NCBI GenBank assembly: GCA_001972305.1
Contig: BDDD01000434.1
Coordinates: forward strand, 1 to 64,000
Length of the DNA stretch: 64,000 bases
DNA from: Cephalotus follicularis
Taxonomy: Eukaryota > Streptophyta > Magnoliopsida > Oxalidales > Cephalotaceae
Direction: 5' to 3'
The position numbers and the translations under genes were made by a program. Below the pieces are notes generated by a model. That model saw only the letters and a list, made by a program, of their open reading frames with translations. It did not search any database and had not been told where the DNA came from. Shown here piece after piece: positions 34,138 to 46,298 of this stretch. Position 1 is the first letter of the stretch, and each line of letters opens with the position of its first letter.

Positions 34138-36854
34138 TGTAACGTCCCGTAACTGTTTTGGAGCTTAAGAGAAGAACTTTTATGGTGTATAATTTTTTTT
34201 TATGGGCTTTGGACTTAATTGAGTGAGAGAAGAAAGTTAAGTGTGGTTAAGTGTTATAAGCCCAAGTGAAAAGCATGATTAGTGGAGGTTAAAGGGCTTA
34301 AGTGCAAACTTGTTGAGGAAGCTTCCATATCCCAAGACGTTTGACAGCTCATGTTGGGAGTTATGGAGATATATCTGGTGATGTGGTCTTTCTTGTCTTT
34401 AGTTTCAACAGATAGAGAGAGTTTTAGAGTGAGAGAGAGAGCTCTAGTTCCTTTTTCTTCTTCTTCTTCATTGACGAGCGGGAGGAGAACAGTAGTTCGA
34501 AGCTTTCCAAGCTTAGCAGAGAAGCAGCCAGGCGCTGTAGCAGACGAGGAGATAGAGGAGAAGTTCTCGTCAGAGGAAGCGAGTAAGAACGTAGCCAAGA
34601 ACTGTGAGTGGGACATCCTTTCCATGTTTCTAGTTATTTCATGATGTTCTTGATAATTCTTTAGCTTTCTAATCCCCAGTACAGTGAGAGTTTTGTAAGG
34701 GAATTTGTTTCCCTGGTGTCCTTGTATGTTTCTTTTGACAGAAGAGAGAGAAAGATAGTTTCTCGAGCACTAGATCTCAAGTTCTTTAAGTGAATTAGTC
34801 ACTTTCCAGTAAGGTAACGCGTACGTGCTCAATCCAAATCCTCGGCCTACTATTGTCTATGATGGGAAGTCGAGCCAGTCTGCCCTTGGGTTCCAGACCT
34901 GGATCTCCTTAACACTATTGTCTATGATGGTGTTTAGGGTATGAGTGCAGTCGAGCACTATGTTCATAGCTCCAACCTCCTCGGTCTACTAGCCGGGAGA
35001 GACTGTCCCCAAGTCCTACCTGGATCTCCTTTATGCTATTGTCTATGATGGTGTTTAGGGTTTGAGTATAGTAGAGCTAAGTAGCTAAAAGTAGAGATTA
35101 TAGCCCTTCAGTAAGACTCCTAGAGGAGGACTTTGTCCTCGACAGTCATGCCATCGACATCAATGCCTTGGTTCAAAGGAAAGCTCTGTCCTTGGTGGTC
35201 ATGCCACAAGCCCAGATAAGTAAGAAAAGCAAAGAATAGCAAGAACAGAAGGGGACCATGGGTTCTCAGCAGTTACTGCCAAGCAGGCTTCGGCCTAGAT
35301 CAGCTCAGCGCCACTATAATTTGGCAACTATATTATGTAAAGAGCAGGCTTCGGCCTAGATCAGCATAGAAAAGCCAGTTCCTAGCTTAGTTGTTCTCCT
35401 CGGGTGTTTAGCCGGGAAGGACCACAGTTCTTTATCAGTTATCTTTCTTTTAATGAGTTGTCTCTTAAGTTCTTTTCAGCTTTTTATGAACGTTCTAGAA
35501 CCAGCTAAGCAGAGAAATAGTAAGCTTTTCTTTCAGGTGTTTTGAGCATTTCTTTATTGTATGCCATGACAAATATTTGTTTACAGTTCTTTTCCCCAGT
35601 TGGGATAGTTTTCATGTTCATGGTAATCTTTCTTTCAGCACATTGATTTATAAGAATGTACCAGAGGATGTTTCGTTCTCATTCATTAAGTCTGTTGGAC
35701 TAATCCCCTCACAGACTGTTTTGCAGACCAGCCAGCAGGAGGAGACCCTCCAGCTCAGTAGTAGAAAGCTTATCAAGGTAGTCTTTGAGCTCAGCACCAG
35801 GGAACGTCAGCTTGGGCGTTAGCATTGCATAGCATGGGGCATACTTTGGGTTTTGTTACCCTTCTTTCGTAGTAGAGTAGTTGAGAGTTTTCTTATGTAA
35901 AGATACGATGTCCTTTATGCTGCCAGAGAAGGCATGTTTGTATCCCAGGGATGATATATGTAATGGTTTTATGCTTTCGAGATATGATATAGATGTTTTG
36001 AGTTCACATATGTGTTTATCTTATGTTTTTATGTAAGTTTCATGTTTTGAGTTTTGTGATCCCACACCTGGCAGAGGAGCTAGAGAGTCCCCGGGCTTGT
36101 GTAGCGGAGAAGAGCTTAGCGGGGAAGAATAGTTGAGGCTAAGGTGGTTGCCTTAAGTTTTTGGAGTTTTACCTGTGGAGGCAGGGTGTCCCCGGGTAAG
36201 GTTGGTTTGCAGTATGACCCCGAGAAGGAGTCCTCGGGTAGTGCTAGGGAAGGCTGGTTAGGAGAAGGCCCGGGAAGGGCATAAGTTGATGTTAGTGTTT
36301 TCAAGTTAAGCAGGGTTGTACGCCGGGGGACAAGTTATGTGTGCGTGGTCTACTAGGGGAGTTTAAAAGATCACGTAGAGCGTGCATGAGTTTCTCCACA
36401 TGCATTAGTTACGCGCAGCGTTTTGAAGTCGGGCTAAGGGTGTTTAGCACGGGAAGGAGAAAGACTCGAGGACAAGGAGTGTCCCCGGGCATGGTGTTTA
36501 AGTGTGTTCGTGGGTTGCACGTGTGTGCTCTCCCCGTCCATGCTTTGCTTATTACTTAAGTCCATGTGAGGAGCACGTGGGGCTTAAGTAATGCAGTGCG
36601 TTTTGGAGCCTTGGTTAAGTAAAGCCTTGGGCGTTAGTGTTCCGGCGCGTTGGAGTTTTTGTTTTAAGTTGTGTGCGGGGCATGAGCAGGAGAGGAGTTA
36701 GCTCCTCTGCCCCGGCTGCCCAGTTAGCTGCGCATCCCGCCCAGTCCAGGCTTTCACCTTGGGCAGTTTCAGTTTAAGAGGGTTGTTGGCAAGAGTAGCG
36801 TCATCCCCGGCCAGGGCTTGTGTCCCATAGAGTTAGCGGGAACTGGTCCTGACA
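34138..36854 (+). repeat. TRGAG-3 3' LTR
   Basis: TGTAACGTCCCGTAA to GGTCCTGACA. Compared with the 5' LTR it lacks one of the CTATTGTCTATGATGG repeats near 34988-34993, where CTACTAGCCGGGAGAG replaces a longer phrase. The TSD CCCAA follows. Confidence 0.93.
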
Positions 36855-39320
36855 CCCAAGGACTCGCCAGAGCCCGGGGACGCGCCTAAAGTCCGACGAC
36901 ACGCGAATGTCCGAGGACTCACCAACGTCCAAAGAAACACGTGGCGACAAGGATCCATGCACCCCTCACATCCGAGGACTGCCAACTAACCTAGTGGTCT
37001 GGCATCTACTTCCCTAGGACCAAGAACATGTCCGAACAATGACCGAGATGGTCTAACTTCCTGCCGAGGAAGCCTGCCGCACACCAAGATCTATCCTAAG
37101 GTCGATCCAATGCCCGACCACAACCCTCAACATTAACATTCACCCTTACCTCGGCTCAGGAGCTCAGAACTAAGGTTAACACACCCTATACCTCAAGCAT
37201 CGTCAACGAAACAAAAGCCGAGAAGAAACATATCATTTCGTAAATCATAAAAATGATCATACATCCAAATCCGTTGAGAGTTTATACATATCATGTTTAC
37301 AAAAACATTACAAAACTACCCAAATAATGTTCCCAATGCATGAAGGAGGAACTAGCCCAGAAGGCCACGAGAGGTGCCTGCTCCTCGGTCTACCTCGCAA
37401 AAGTCCTTAAATGTGGTCCGACAAGGAGGAAACTTCACCTGTTCATCAACTGCAAAACAAGCTGGGAGGGGGTTAGTCCAAAGACTAGTGAGATGGAAAA
37501 GAAAGCATTCCTTAGACGCCAGACAGCACTAGACGCTGAGAACAAAAGGCTATGCCCCAACTGGGCCAATACACCTCCACGGCTCAAACACCCGAGGATA
37601 CTCGACAAGAAAATCAACAGACTACTTGGAGAATAAAATATAGCAAAAGAATATAAGTAAAACTCAATAATGCTGAAAATATGAACAAGAGAGACCAAAT
37701 AAGGCAAAGTGTCCAAACCCAATTCCTTGAGGACCCAACAAAGGATCTTAGACTCCAGGGATCAATTGATTAGAGGAATACTGGTACCTGTCACCTTACC
37801 AAAGTCACCTCGTCCATATCCAATACATCTGCTGGCACCGGTTTTCACGGCAGCAATCTCACACAGCCCACCAAACAGAACTAGAGATGAAGATCATAGG
37901 CTTAAAGGAGGTGCCCCATCTGTCATATACCAGTACAGAGAGCCACATGTCTTGGTCTTCCATCAGAGGTTCCGACGGATCAGTATCGAACCCAACCCCT
38001 GAGAGACAAGCAGATCACGAACATCGACTAAGGGGCCAGCGTATCACCGCCAAGGTACCACCCTCATCGGTAATCGCGTATAAGAACATCGATCGAGAGG
38101 TCAGAGAATCACCGCATGGTCCATCCATCATCAGAAATCTCATAGTAGAGCATCCTACAAGGTCTGTTGGGAAGAGGAGGGGATCCTCAGCTGCACTCAC
38201 ACTCACATCCATCATAGACAACAAAAATGAGCAAATCCAGGTAGAGGAACCTGGGGGAAGTCACACTTACAGCGCATCATAGACCAATGCCACTGCAGTT
38301 TATGAGAGGGGAACCCACACCTTACTCACCCTCACCAAGTCATGCTCAGCCATCACAATATCCTTGGTACCTAGCATCCAGAATTCAACAATACATGGAT
38401 CAACAAAGTTATGACATATATAATAACAGGATAAGAACAGGGGAAAACATATTCCAAACATCAATCTCACCAGCTCAGAAATCTATCAACTGAAATATAT
38501 ATATCAAAACCACAGGAAGAATAACTTCCAGAAATAAGACATCATGGAAAGGAAATATTCAAAGGACACGAGTAAGTTTAGACTCTCAATTGTTCAAGGT
38601 AAAAGAGAGGAATGTCCTACTCACCACTTAACCGCTCACCTTCGTACCGCTTCCTATAGCTCAGGATCAATGCTTGGATCCTCGGCTACAAGAACAAACA
38701 AACACAGACTTAGCACAGTCTGTAGCAAAGACAAAGCAAAACATGCATGAAGCCTACATGCATGATGGCCTCCTCGGATAGTCCACCCGACCATCCACAT
38801 GCTCAACATTCCACCATGGATCATCACGATCACCACTGCCATCTCTGACTCCACTGCGAATGGGAGGTTTAGCACGCACATGGCCAAACTAACAGAGGAA
38901 AGAAGACGGAGAAAGAAGAGCTCACCTCGATGAACTCAAGGTCCCAAATCTTCAAACAACCCGCCTTCGTCAAAGGAAACTTTAGAAGGAAAGAAGAAAG
39001 AAGAAAGCACAGAGAACTTACACACTTCTCTCAACTACTCACTTGCACAAAGAAACTGATACAATGGCTCTCACTGCCTATACAACTTAACATGAAGGTT
39101 GTGGGCTTTATAAGACAGAACACTGCAAATCCCTTACACCATCTGCCACCAGCACGTGCACACACAGAACATCCCGCCAAAACACATAAGCCATCGGCAA
39201 AACCAAACAACCATAAACCAAACAGCCCAAACATTAAGGCCCAACTCCAAGAAAAGAAAATTTTTCCAAGGCCCAAAACAAAGTCCAATACCCAAATTGG
39301 ACCTGGGTCATTACATAAGT

Positions 39321-40215
39321 GGCATGATTTTAATGGAAAGGCTTGATGACTCATCCAAGGAGACTTGCACCACAAGCTTCAATCATCCTATATATATATA
39401 TATATGTAGATATGACCTTAGAATAAGTGAGTTTTGCTAAATTCATTTAGGGAAAGAGAAGGGGATCAATCTCAAGGTAAGGAAAACTTGTTCCTTCATT
39501 CTAAAGTGTTAAACAACTTCCCCTGAATTTTCTGATATTATGCAGCAACTTGTTTTAATCATATCTCTCTCGTTTTTTAAACAAATTTCAAATGGTTGAT
39601 TGTTATAGAAACTTGAGGATGTCCTCTATAACTTTTATGCTTCATGTATTTCGAAATTCTACTGATTTCTAGACGAAATATTTTATTGAAAATTACTGCT
39701 CATTTTCTACTTATATGCATTACCAGCAACTTTAAAAATTCATTGCAACTTTGTTACTCAACCAAAAATTACGAACTTTGTCATTCTGAAATCTTTGAGA
39801 TGTCTAATATAACTTTAATGTTTCATGTTTTCTCTGGAAATGAATGTTTCTATATGAAATATCAGTTTTAAAAATGTTGTACAATCCTATTTTGTGAATA
39901 TTTTGAGTTGATTTCTCAAAGTATTGAGAAATGATGTATGAATTACGAAAAGTTAATGAGCTGAGATGAACAACTCTTGGATTGCGATCCAAAGAGGGAT
40001 AATGTAAATAGCGTACAGTGCTCGCGGACATGAATGTGATGTAAGGATAGTAATCGGGGAGTGCACAATGCCCCAGTGAAGCATGGTTCAGTTGGGTTCT
40101 TTGAGTTTATATAACCCCTCAGTTGTTTGAAAAGTTTCTAATCTATGAGAAATGATTAGAAAAATGAATGTGATGAAGCATTTATCATGAAACCCTTTCT
40201 GGGCTATTTGAGCTC
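39321..40215 (+). mobile_element. Family X-like LTR, copy C, right piece
   Basis: Contains AAAATGTTGTACAA and the GGATTGCGATCC ... GTAATCGGGGAGTGC block found in copy B, in the same order. A (TA)n stretch lies at 39389-39405. Gypsy-4 cuts it off at 40215. The rest of the LTR should lie beyond Gypsy-4 but is not found there. Confidence 0.6.
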
Positions 40216-41515
40216 TGTAACGCCCGGGGTTTTTGATAATGTGTAATATTGCTTTTCCAATGTAATTTTACACCTTGTGTTAATGAGAACCGTGTTTTTC
40301 CCTCTTTTGTGTGTTGAAAGTTGCAAGAAAGTGTGTTGTTGTGTGTTTTTGTGTAGGGGGCAGCCGACTGCCACAGGGAGGCAGCCGACTGGATCCCTTG
40401 CTGAGGCGTGGCAGCCAGCTGCTGTGAGGAAGCAGCCGGCTGGTGGAAGTGTCGGCAAAAATAGCCGACTGCCAAGCCAAGGCAGTCGACTGCCATGCGC
40501 CAGACAGCCCACTTGTTGTCAGCCTTTAAGTGACAAAAGTGTGATGTTTTGGTTTTTATGGTCAGATGGCAGAGGAGGGGCCGGGCCTTCTCCATAAAAC
40601 ACAGCTTTTCTCTCCTCAATCTCCATCTTTTCTCTGTGTTTCAAGAGTGTTTGTGAGTTTGAGATTGAAAGTGTGTGTGTGTGTTGAGGATACGGAGCTT
40701 ATGTGCTGAACCGTGGAAGCTTGGAGGCTTGACAGTGGAGGATCGGACCTGTCAGAGGTTGCTGAACGTGTTAGGGAGTGCAAAAGCCTCGGTTTTGGAC
40801 TTAAAGAGGTGGATTGCAGCTCCTAACTTGGAGTTCTAAGGTAGGGGGAAGTCGTTTTTGGAACGTAATTTCAATTGTAAATGTTTTTCATGAAATGAAA
40901 TGCATGTTTATGTTATATTGTGAGCCTGGAACGTGTGTGTGCTTAAATGTGATGTTTTGCGTTATGTTGGGTGTGTGTTGTGGCTGGTTTTAGCCGCTGG
41001 TTTTTACATCAGCTGCAGAATCCAGCCGACTGCCCGCTTTGGGCAATCGACTGCCTATGGGTCCAGCCGACTGTTCTTGGGAGGCCAGCCGACTGCCCAT
41101 GTTCGTCTCCAGGAAAATGTCTGCAGAGGTTGTGTAGTCGACTGCTGTAGGTCAGCAGCCAACTGTGGGGGTGTGGACAACCGACTGTCCTGAGGGCCAG
41201 CCGACTGTCAAGTGTGAGCAGCCGACTGTCTAGATAGACATCCGACTGTCTGGTTGTGTTGCCGACTGCCTGGGTTGGGCAGCCGACTGCTTTGAGGGGA
41301 ACAGCCAACTACCAGTGGGAGGCAGCCGACTGTTAGGGCCTGTTTTGCCCCGTGAACATATGTATGCATCGTGTATCGTGATGTTTTGCTTCGTGAAGCT
41401 TTATAAACTGTTTCGAGCATTGTGATTATTGAGTTTGAACTGTTATATCAACTTTCCGGAAGTGCATTGTAGTTTAATGAAAAATCATTACTTTACACAA
41501 AAATGTATGTTTTGA
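40216..41515 (+). repeat. Gypsy-4 5' LTR, truncated
   Basis: TGTAACGCCCGG start. Matches 43908 to about 45204 of the 3' LTR and stops abruptly after AAAATGTATGTTTTGA. GCAGCCGACTGCC words cluster at 40360-40510 and 41020-41335. Confidence 0.93.
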
Positions 41516-43862
41516 CGACCATATTTGGATCAGTTTGTGGTGGTGTTCATAGATGATATACTGGTGTTCTCAAGGAGTGAGGAAGAGCACGTCTATCATC
41601 TGAGGTTAGTTCTGTAGACTCTCCGAGAGCATAAGTTTTATGCTAAGTTTGGCAAGTGTGAGTTCTGGCTCGACCATGTGATCTTCTTGGGTCACATCGT
41701 GTCTGGAGAAGGTTTGCCGGTGGATCCGTCGAAGACAGATGTGGTGCGAGATTGGCCGCGTCTGAGAAATGTGACGGAGGTACGTAGTTTCCTTGGTTTG
41801 GCAGGATACTACCGGAGGTTCATCCAGAACTTCTCGAGGATAGCAGTACCTTTGACAAGGCTGACTCAGAAGAAGACTTTGTTTGTTTGGGATGATGACT
41901 GTGAAACCAGTTTCTGTGATATGAAGGATCGGCTGATCTCCGCTCCTGTTCTGGCATTACCTGAGGGTAATGAGGGCTTTACATTGTACAGTGATGCTTC
42001 GGGCAACGGCCTGGGTTGCGTGTTGATGCAACGAAGCAGGGTGATCGCTTATGCTTTGCGAAAGCTGAAGCCGTATGAGGAGAACTATCCGACTCATGAT
42101 CTCGAGCTAGCAGCTATCGTTTTTTCTCTTCAGAAATGGAGGCATTACCTGTATGGAGCACAGTTTGAGATCTTTACCGATCACAAGAGCCTGAAGTACT
42201 TGATCAGTCTGGATGATTTGAATATGAGGCAGCGTCGTTGGGTTGAGTTCTTTAATGACTACGACTGCAGTATTCAGTACCATCCAAGGAAGGCGAACGT
42301 TGTCGCGGATGCCCTAAGCCGTAAGGCCATGGTTGCCAATGCCATGGTGTCTCAATGGAAGATGTTGGAAGACTTCCAAGAGTGATCTCCGTTTAATCAG
42401 TCACCGGGGATCTTTTTAGCTGACATGCGAGTACAGCCTGTGTTACTGGATCACATCAAGGATGCACAACCACATGATCCGGAGTTGCAACAGATTTGAG
42501 AGAACCCAGACTCGGGATCCGATTTTCGAGTGCATGCTGATGGTATTATGAGGTATCGGGGACGTGTGTCTTCCGAATGAACCAAGACTGAAGGATGAAC
42601 TACTCCGTGGGGCTCATAAATCTCTGTACAGTATTCATCCTAGTAGCACTAAAATGTATCAAGACATGAAGAAGTGTTACTGGTGGCCTGGCATGAAGCG
42701 GGAGATCGCCGAGTATGTGGCAAGGTGTTTGACTTGCCAGACAGTTAAGGCCGAGCATCAGAGGCTGGCAGGGTTGTTATAGCCCCTACCGATTCCAGAG
42801 TGGAAGTGGGAGCATGTGACGATGGATTTTGTTTCGGGTTTTCCTTTGACTCGGAACCGCCACAATGCGGTATGGGTTATTGTGGATCGGCTTACTAAAT
42901 CGGCACACTTTCTGCCTACGCATGTCACAGATTCTGCGAACAAGTTGGCTCGGTTGTATGTGAAGGAGATAGTGAGACTACACGGTGTTCCTGTGAGTAT
43001 ATTCTGTGGCAGAGACTCGATCTTCACTTCCAACTTTTGGAAGAGGTTTCAGGTAGCGTTTGGGACGAAGCTGAACTTGAGCACATCTTTCCACCCACAG
43101 ACGGATGGCCAGTCAGAGCGTACTATCCATACCCTAGAGGATATGCTCCGAGCTTGTATTGTTGATTTTGCTGGTACTTGGGAGGACCATATTCCTTTGA
43201 TAGAGTTTTCTTAAAATAACAGCTATCATTCCAGTATTGGCATGGCAACGTTTGAGGCTCTATATGGGAGGAAGTGTAGGTCCCCTGTGTGTTGGGACGA
43301 GGTTGGCGAGCGACCTTTGTTGGGCTCAGACTTGGTGGAGGAGACTTCTGAGAAAGTCAAGTTCATAAAGGAGAAACTGCTTGCTGCTCAGAGCCGGCAG
43401 AAGAGCTATGTTGACAGTGTCAAAAGGAGACCTTTAACCTTCGACGTCGGTGATCATGTGTTTCTGAAGGTTTCACCGTGGAAAGGGGTTCAGAGGTTTG
43501 GGAATAAGGGCAAGTTAGTTCCACGCTACATCGGTCCCTTTGAGGTTCTTGAGAGAGTTGGGGAGGTGGCTTATCAGCTTGCTTTACCTCCTGCACTGTC
43601 AAGTGTGCATGATGTCTTTCATGTATCCATGTTGAGGGGATATGTCCAAGATCCTTCGCATGTTCTGGATTTTGCTTCAGTTCCGGTGCGAGATGACCTA
43701 TCTTGCGAGGAGTTACCCGTGCGGATCCTGGATTGGAAGACGTAGGTGTTGAGGAACCGGACCATTCCTATGGTAAAGGTTCAGTGGTAGTTTCACCGTC
43801 CTGAAGAAGCAACTTGGGAACGTGAAGAGGAGATGAGGGAGCGCTACTCTCACTTGTTCTAG
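41516..43862 (+). pseudogene. Gypsy-4 pol remnant: RT C-terminus, RNase H, integrase, chromodomain
   Basis: Begins inside RT just before [16 protein letters not shown], so the catalytic FIDD is the first motif left. A TAG near 41617 is followed by [17 protein letters not shown] and [14 protein letters not shown]. RNase H has [27 protein letters not shown] and TDHKSLKY. Stops occur at 42383 and near 42497. Integrase has the HHCC finger ([11 protein letters not shown] ... CLTCQTVK), [12 protein letters not shown] and [14 protein letters not shown]. Stops occur near 42780 and 43212. The chromodomain-like end (IPMVKVQW...EEATWEREEE) has a TAG inside it near 43787 and ends at 43862. Confidence 0.92.
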
Positions 43863-43893
43863 TACCGCCTTTATTTCGGACACGAAATTCCTT

Positions 43894-43907
43894 GAAGGAG
43901 GGGTGGA
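43894..43907 (+). other. Gypsy-4 polypurine tract
   Basis: GAAGGAGGGGTGGA abuts the 3' LTR start at 43908 and follows GGACACGAAATTCCTT, the usual lead-in. Confidence 0.8.
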
Positions 43908-46225
43908 TGTAACGCTCAGGGTTTTCGTTAATGTGTAATATTGCTTTTCCAATGTAATTTTACACCTTGTGTTAATGAGAACGTGTTTTTCCCTCTTTTG
44001 TGTGTTGAAAGTTGCAAGAAAGTGTGTTGTTGTGTGTTTTTGTGCATGGGGCAGCCGACTGCCACAGGGAGGCAGCCGACTGGATCCCTTGCTGAGGCGT
44101 GGCAACCAGCTGCTGTGAGGAAGCAGCCGACTGGTGGGAGTGTCGGCAGAAACAGCCGACTGCCAAGCCAAGGCAGTCGTCTGCCATGCGCCAGACAGCC
44201 CACGTGCTGTCAGCCTTTAAGTGACAAAAGTGTGATGTTTTGGTTTTTATGGTCAGATGGCAGAGGAGGGGTCGGGCCTTCTCCATAAAACACAGCTTTT
44301 CTCTCCTCAATCTCCATATTTTCTCTGTGTTTCAAGAGTGTTTAGTTTGAGAGTGAAAGTGTGTGTGTGTGTTGAGGATACGGAGCTTGTGTGTTGAACC
44401 GTGGAAGCTTGGAGGCTTGACAGTGGAGGATCGGACCTGTCGGAGGTTACTGAACGTGTTAGGGAGTGCAAAAGCCTCAGTTTTGGACTTAAAGAGGTGG
44501 ATTGCAGCTCCTAACTTGGAGTTCTAAGGTAGGGGGAAGTCGTTTTTGCAACGTAATTTCAATTATAAATGTTTTTCATGAAATCAAATGCATGTTTATG
44601 TTATATTGTGAGCCTGGAACGTGTGTGTGCTTAAATGTGATGTTTTGGGTTATGTTGGGTGTGTGTTGTGGCTGGTTTTAGCCGCTGGTTTTTACATCTG
44701 CTGCAGAATCCAGCCGACTACCCGCGTTGGGCAGTCGACTGCCTATGGGTCCAGCCGACTGTTCTTGGGAGGCCAATCGACTGCCCATGTTCGTCTCCAG
44801 GAAAATGTCTGCAGAGGTTGTGTAGTCGATTGCTGTAGGTCAGCAGCCGACTGTGGGGGTGTGGACAGCCGACTGTCCTGAGGGCCAGCCGACTGTCAAG
44901 TGTGAGCAGCCGACTGTCTAGATAGACATCCGACTGTCTGGTTGTGTAGCCGACTGCCTGGGTTGGGCAGCCGACTGCTTTGAGGGGAACAGCCAACTGC
45001 CAATTGGAGGCAGCCGACTGTTAGGGCCTGTTTTTCCCCGTGAACATATGTATGCATCGTGTATCGTGATGTTTTGGTTCGTGAAGCTTTATAAACTGTT
45101 TTGAGCGTTGTGATTATTGAGTTTGAACTGTTATATCAACTTTCCGGAAGTGCATTGTAGTTTAATGAAAAATCATTACTTTACACAAAAATGTATGTTT
45201 TGAGAAATATATATTTTCGAACCGTGAAAATGACTTCCAAAAACACCATGAACTGAGTTTTGTGATATTGAGAACCGAGAACCGTGACATCGTGAAAATG
45301 AGATTGTTTTAAGGTATTTTGTTTTATAAACTACTTGGAAAACTGTTTTGAGCATCGAGATGATTGCGATTGTGATTGAGTTTGACTGTGATTGCTGATT
45401 GTGATTTTGATTGTGGACGTACTAGTTGCGTGGCGAAGATGCCAGCGATGACTAGTGGTCGGGTCGACTCAGGGGCCAGGAGTTGGCTGGGTGACTTACT
45501 GTATTGTGACCTGCTTCGTGCCGTCCGGAGTCGGGGCCGATGTCGGGATGTACGACGTTGGGGCCAGGAGTTGGTAACGCTCTTCATACCCACCGTGAAC
45601 CGTGAACCGTGAACAGAGTATTGTGTAGTCCTTTGGACTTGTTTGAGACCGTGCATTGTGATATTGTGACATCGTGATTTCGGTGATATCGTGACATCGT
45701 GTTTTGGCATATGCATATCTATATTTATATATATGCATCGAGATATAGTATGTACTGAATCCATTGCATTCATGCTTGGTTTTGTTGATCTTATATTGTT
45801 TTTATGACTTTGGCCGAGTGAGGACAAAGGCTAACCCCCTACTGTTGCAGATTGATGTTGCGTTTTGGATATCGCCAGGCATGGCCGTATCGGACAGTGA
45901 TGTGACAGAGTTTTATAATTTAAGTGTTTTGTAAAGCATTGTGTAAACATGTTGTACTTTAGATTATGTACTAATGTTTAACGTGGTTTTGTATCGACTT
46001 TTGGATCATGCTCCGTTTACGGGCTTTTTACCTATGTTTGACCGTGGATGTTGTGGGAATCATGTGGTATGGGACGCATGGTTCCGTTTGCTTTCAGCTT
46101 ATATATAAATGCTTCCGCAAGTTTGATGTCTGTTTAAAAGTTTTAAATTTTATCGTTCTCTGTATAAGCTGGATATCTGTTAAATTGCCATGTTGTATGT
46201 TGTTAATGCAAGCGGGGTGTGACAA
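43908..46225 (+). repeat. Gypsy-4 3' LTR
   Basis: 2318 bases, TGTAACGCTCAG to GGGGTGTGACA. CAGCCGACTG words cluster at 44050-44170 and 44705-45020. An unrelated phrase, ATCGTGA / GTGACATCGTG, recurs at 45260-45700. Confidence 0.92.
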
Positions 46226-46254
46226 AAAAAATAAAAAAAAAAATATAAATTAAA

Positions 46255-46298
<44 letters not shown>

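Larger units (their letters stand above)
30067..36854 (+). mobile_element. TRGAG-3: LTR element with gag but no pol
   Basis: LTRs 30067-32799 (2733 bases) and 34138-36854 (2717 bases) are highly similar and flank only 1338 bases of interior. The TSD CCCAA is exact (30062-30066 and 36855-36859). The interior has a primer site, a gag with zinc knuckle, and a Ty3-style 3' end (GAGGACAAAATTTCTTAAGG, then a purine tract). No protease, RT or integrase motif is present. The layout matches the class named TR-GAG, non-autonomous elements moved by a partner's pol. An ordinary internal deletion is the alternative. Confidence 0.9.
29668..39315 (-). mobile_element. Solo LTR, minus strand, split by TRGAG-3
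   Basis: The pieces are 29668-30066 and 36860-39315, about 2.85 kb together. On the minus strand it starts TGTAATGACCCAGGTCC at 39315, has a TTATAAAG box at 39106-39113 and ends near GGGAACGGGTCTTGTTA at 29668, like the TRGAG-3 LTR end. Flanks TAGGT (29663-29667) and TAAGT (39316-39320) look like a TSD with one mismatch. No internal element genes were seen in the pieces, so it is called a solo LTR. Confidence 0.6.
40216..46225 (+). mobile_element. Gypsy-4: internally deleted Ty3/gypsy chromovirus
   Basis: A truncated 5' LTR (40216-41515) is fused to pol from the middle of RT (41516-43862), followed by a polypurine tract and a full 3' LTR (43908-46225). Primer site, gag, protease and the first half of RT are absent. 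The protein text closely resembles Gypsy-5, placing both in the same Tekay/Del-like group. The expected TSD (AGCTC before 40216) is not repeated after 46225, where an A-rich tract starts at once. Confidence 0.9.

Noticed and set aside
39389..39405. (TA)n run as a possible origin or MITE end
   Set aside because: Simple microsatellite. Similar runs occur at 15880, 51908 and 55611 without any shared flank.
40185..41420. Frames rich in SRLP/QSAA repeats in the Gypsy-4 LTRs
   Set aside because: They translate the CAGCCGACTGCC words and occur in both LTRs in several frames at once, so they are not proteins.
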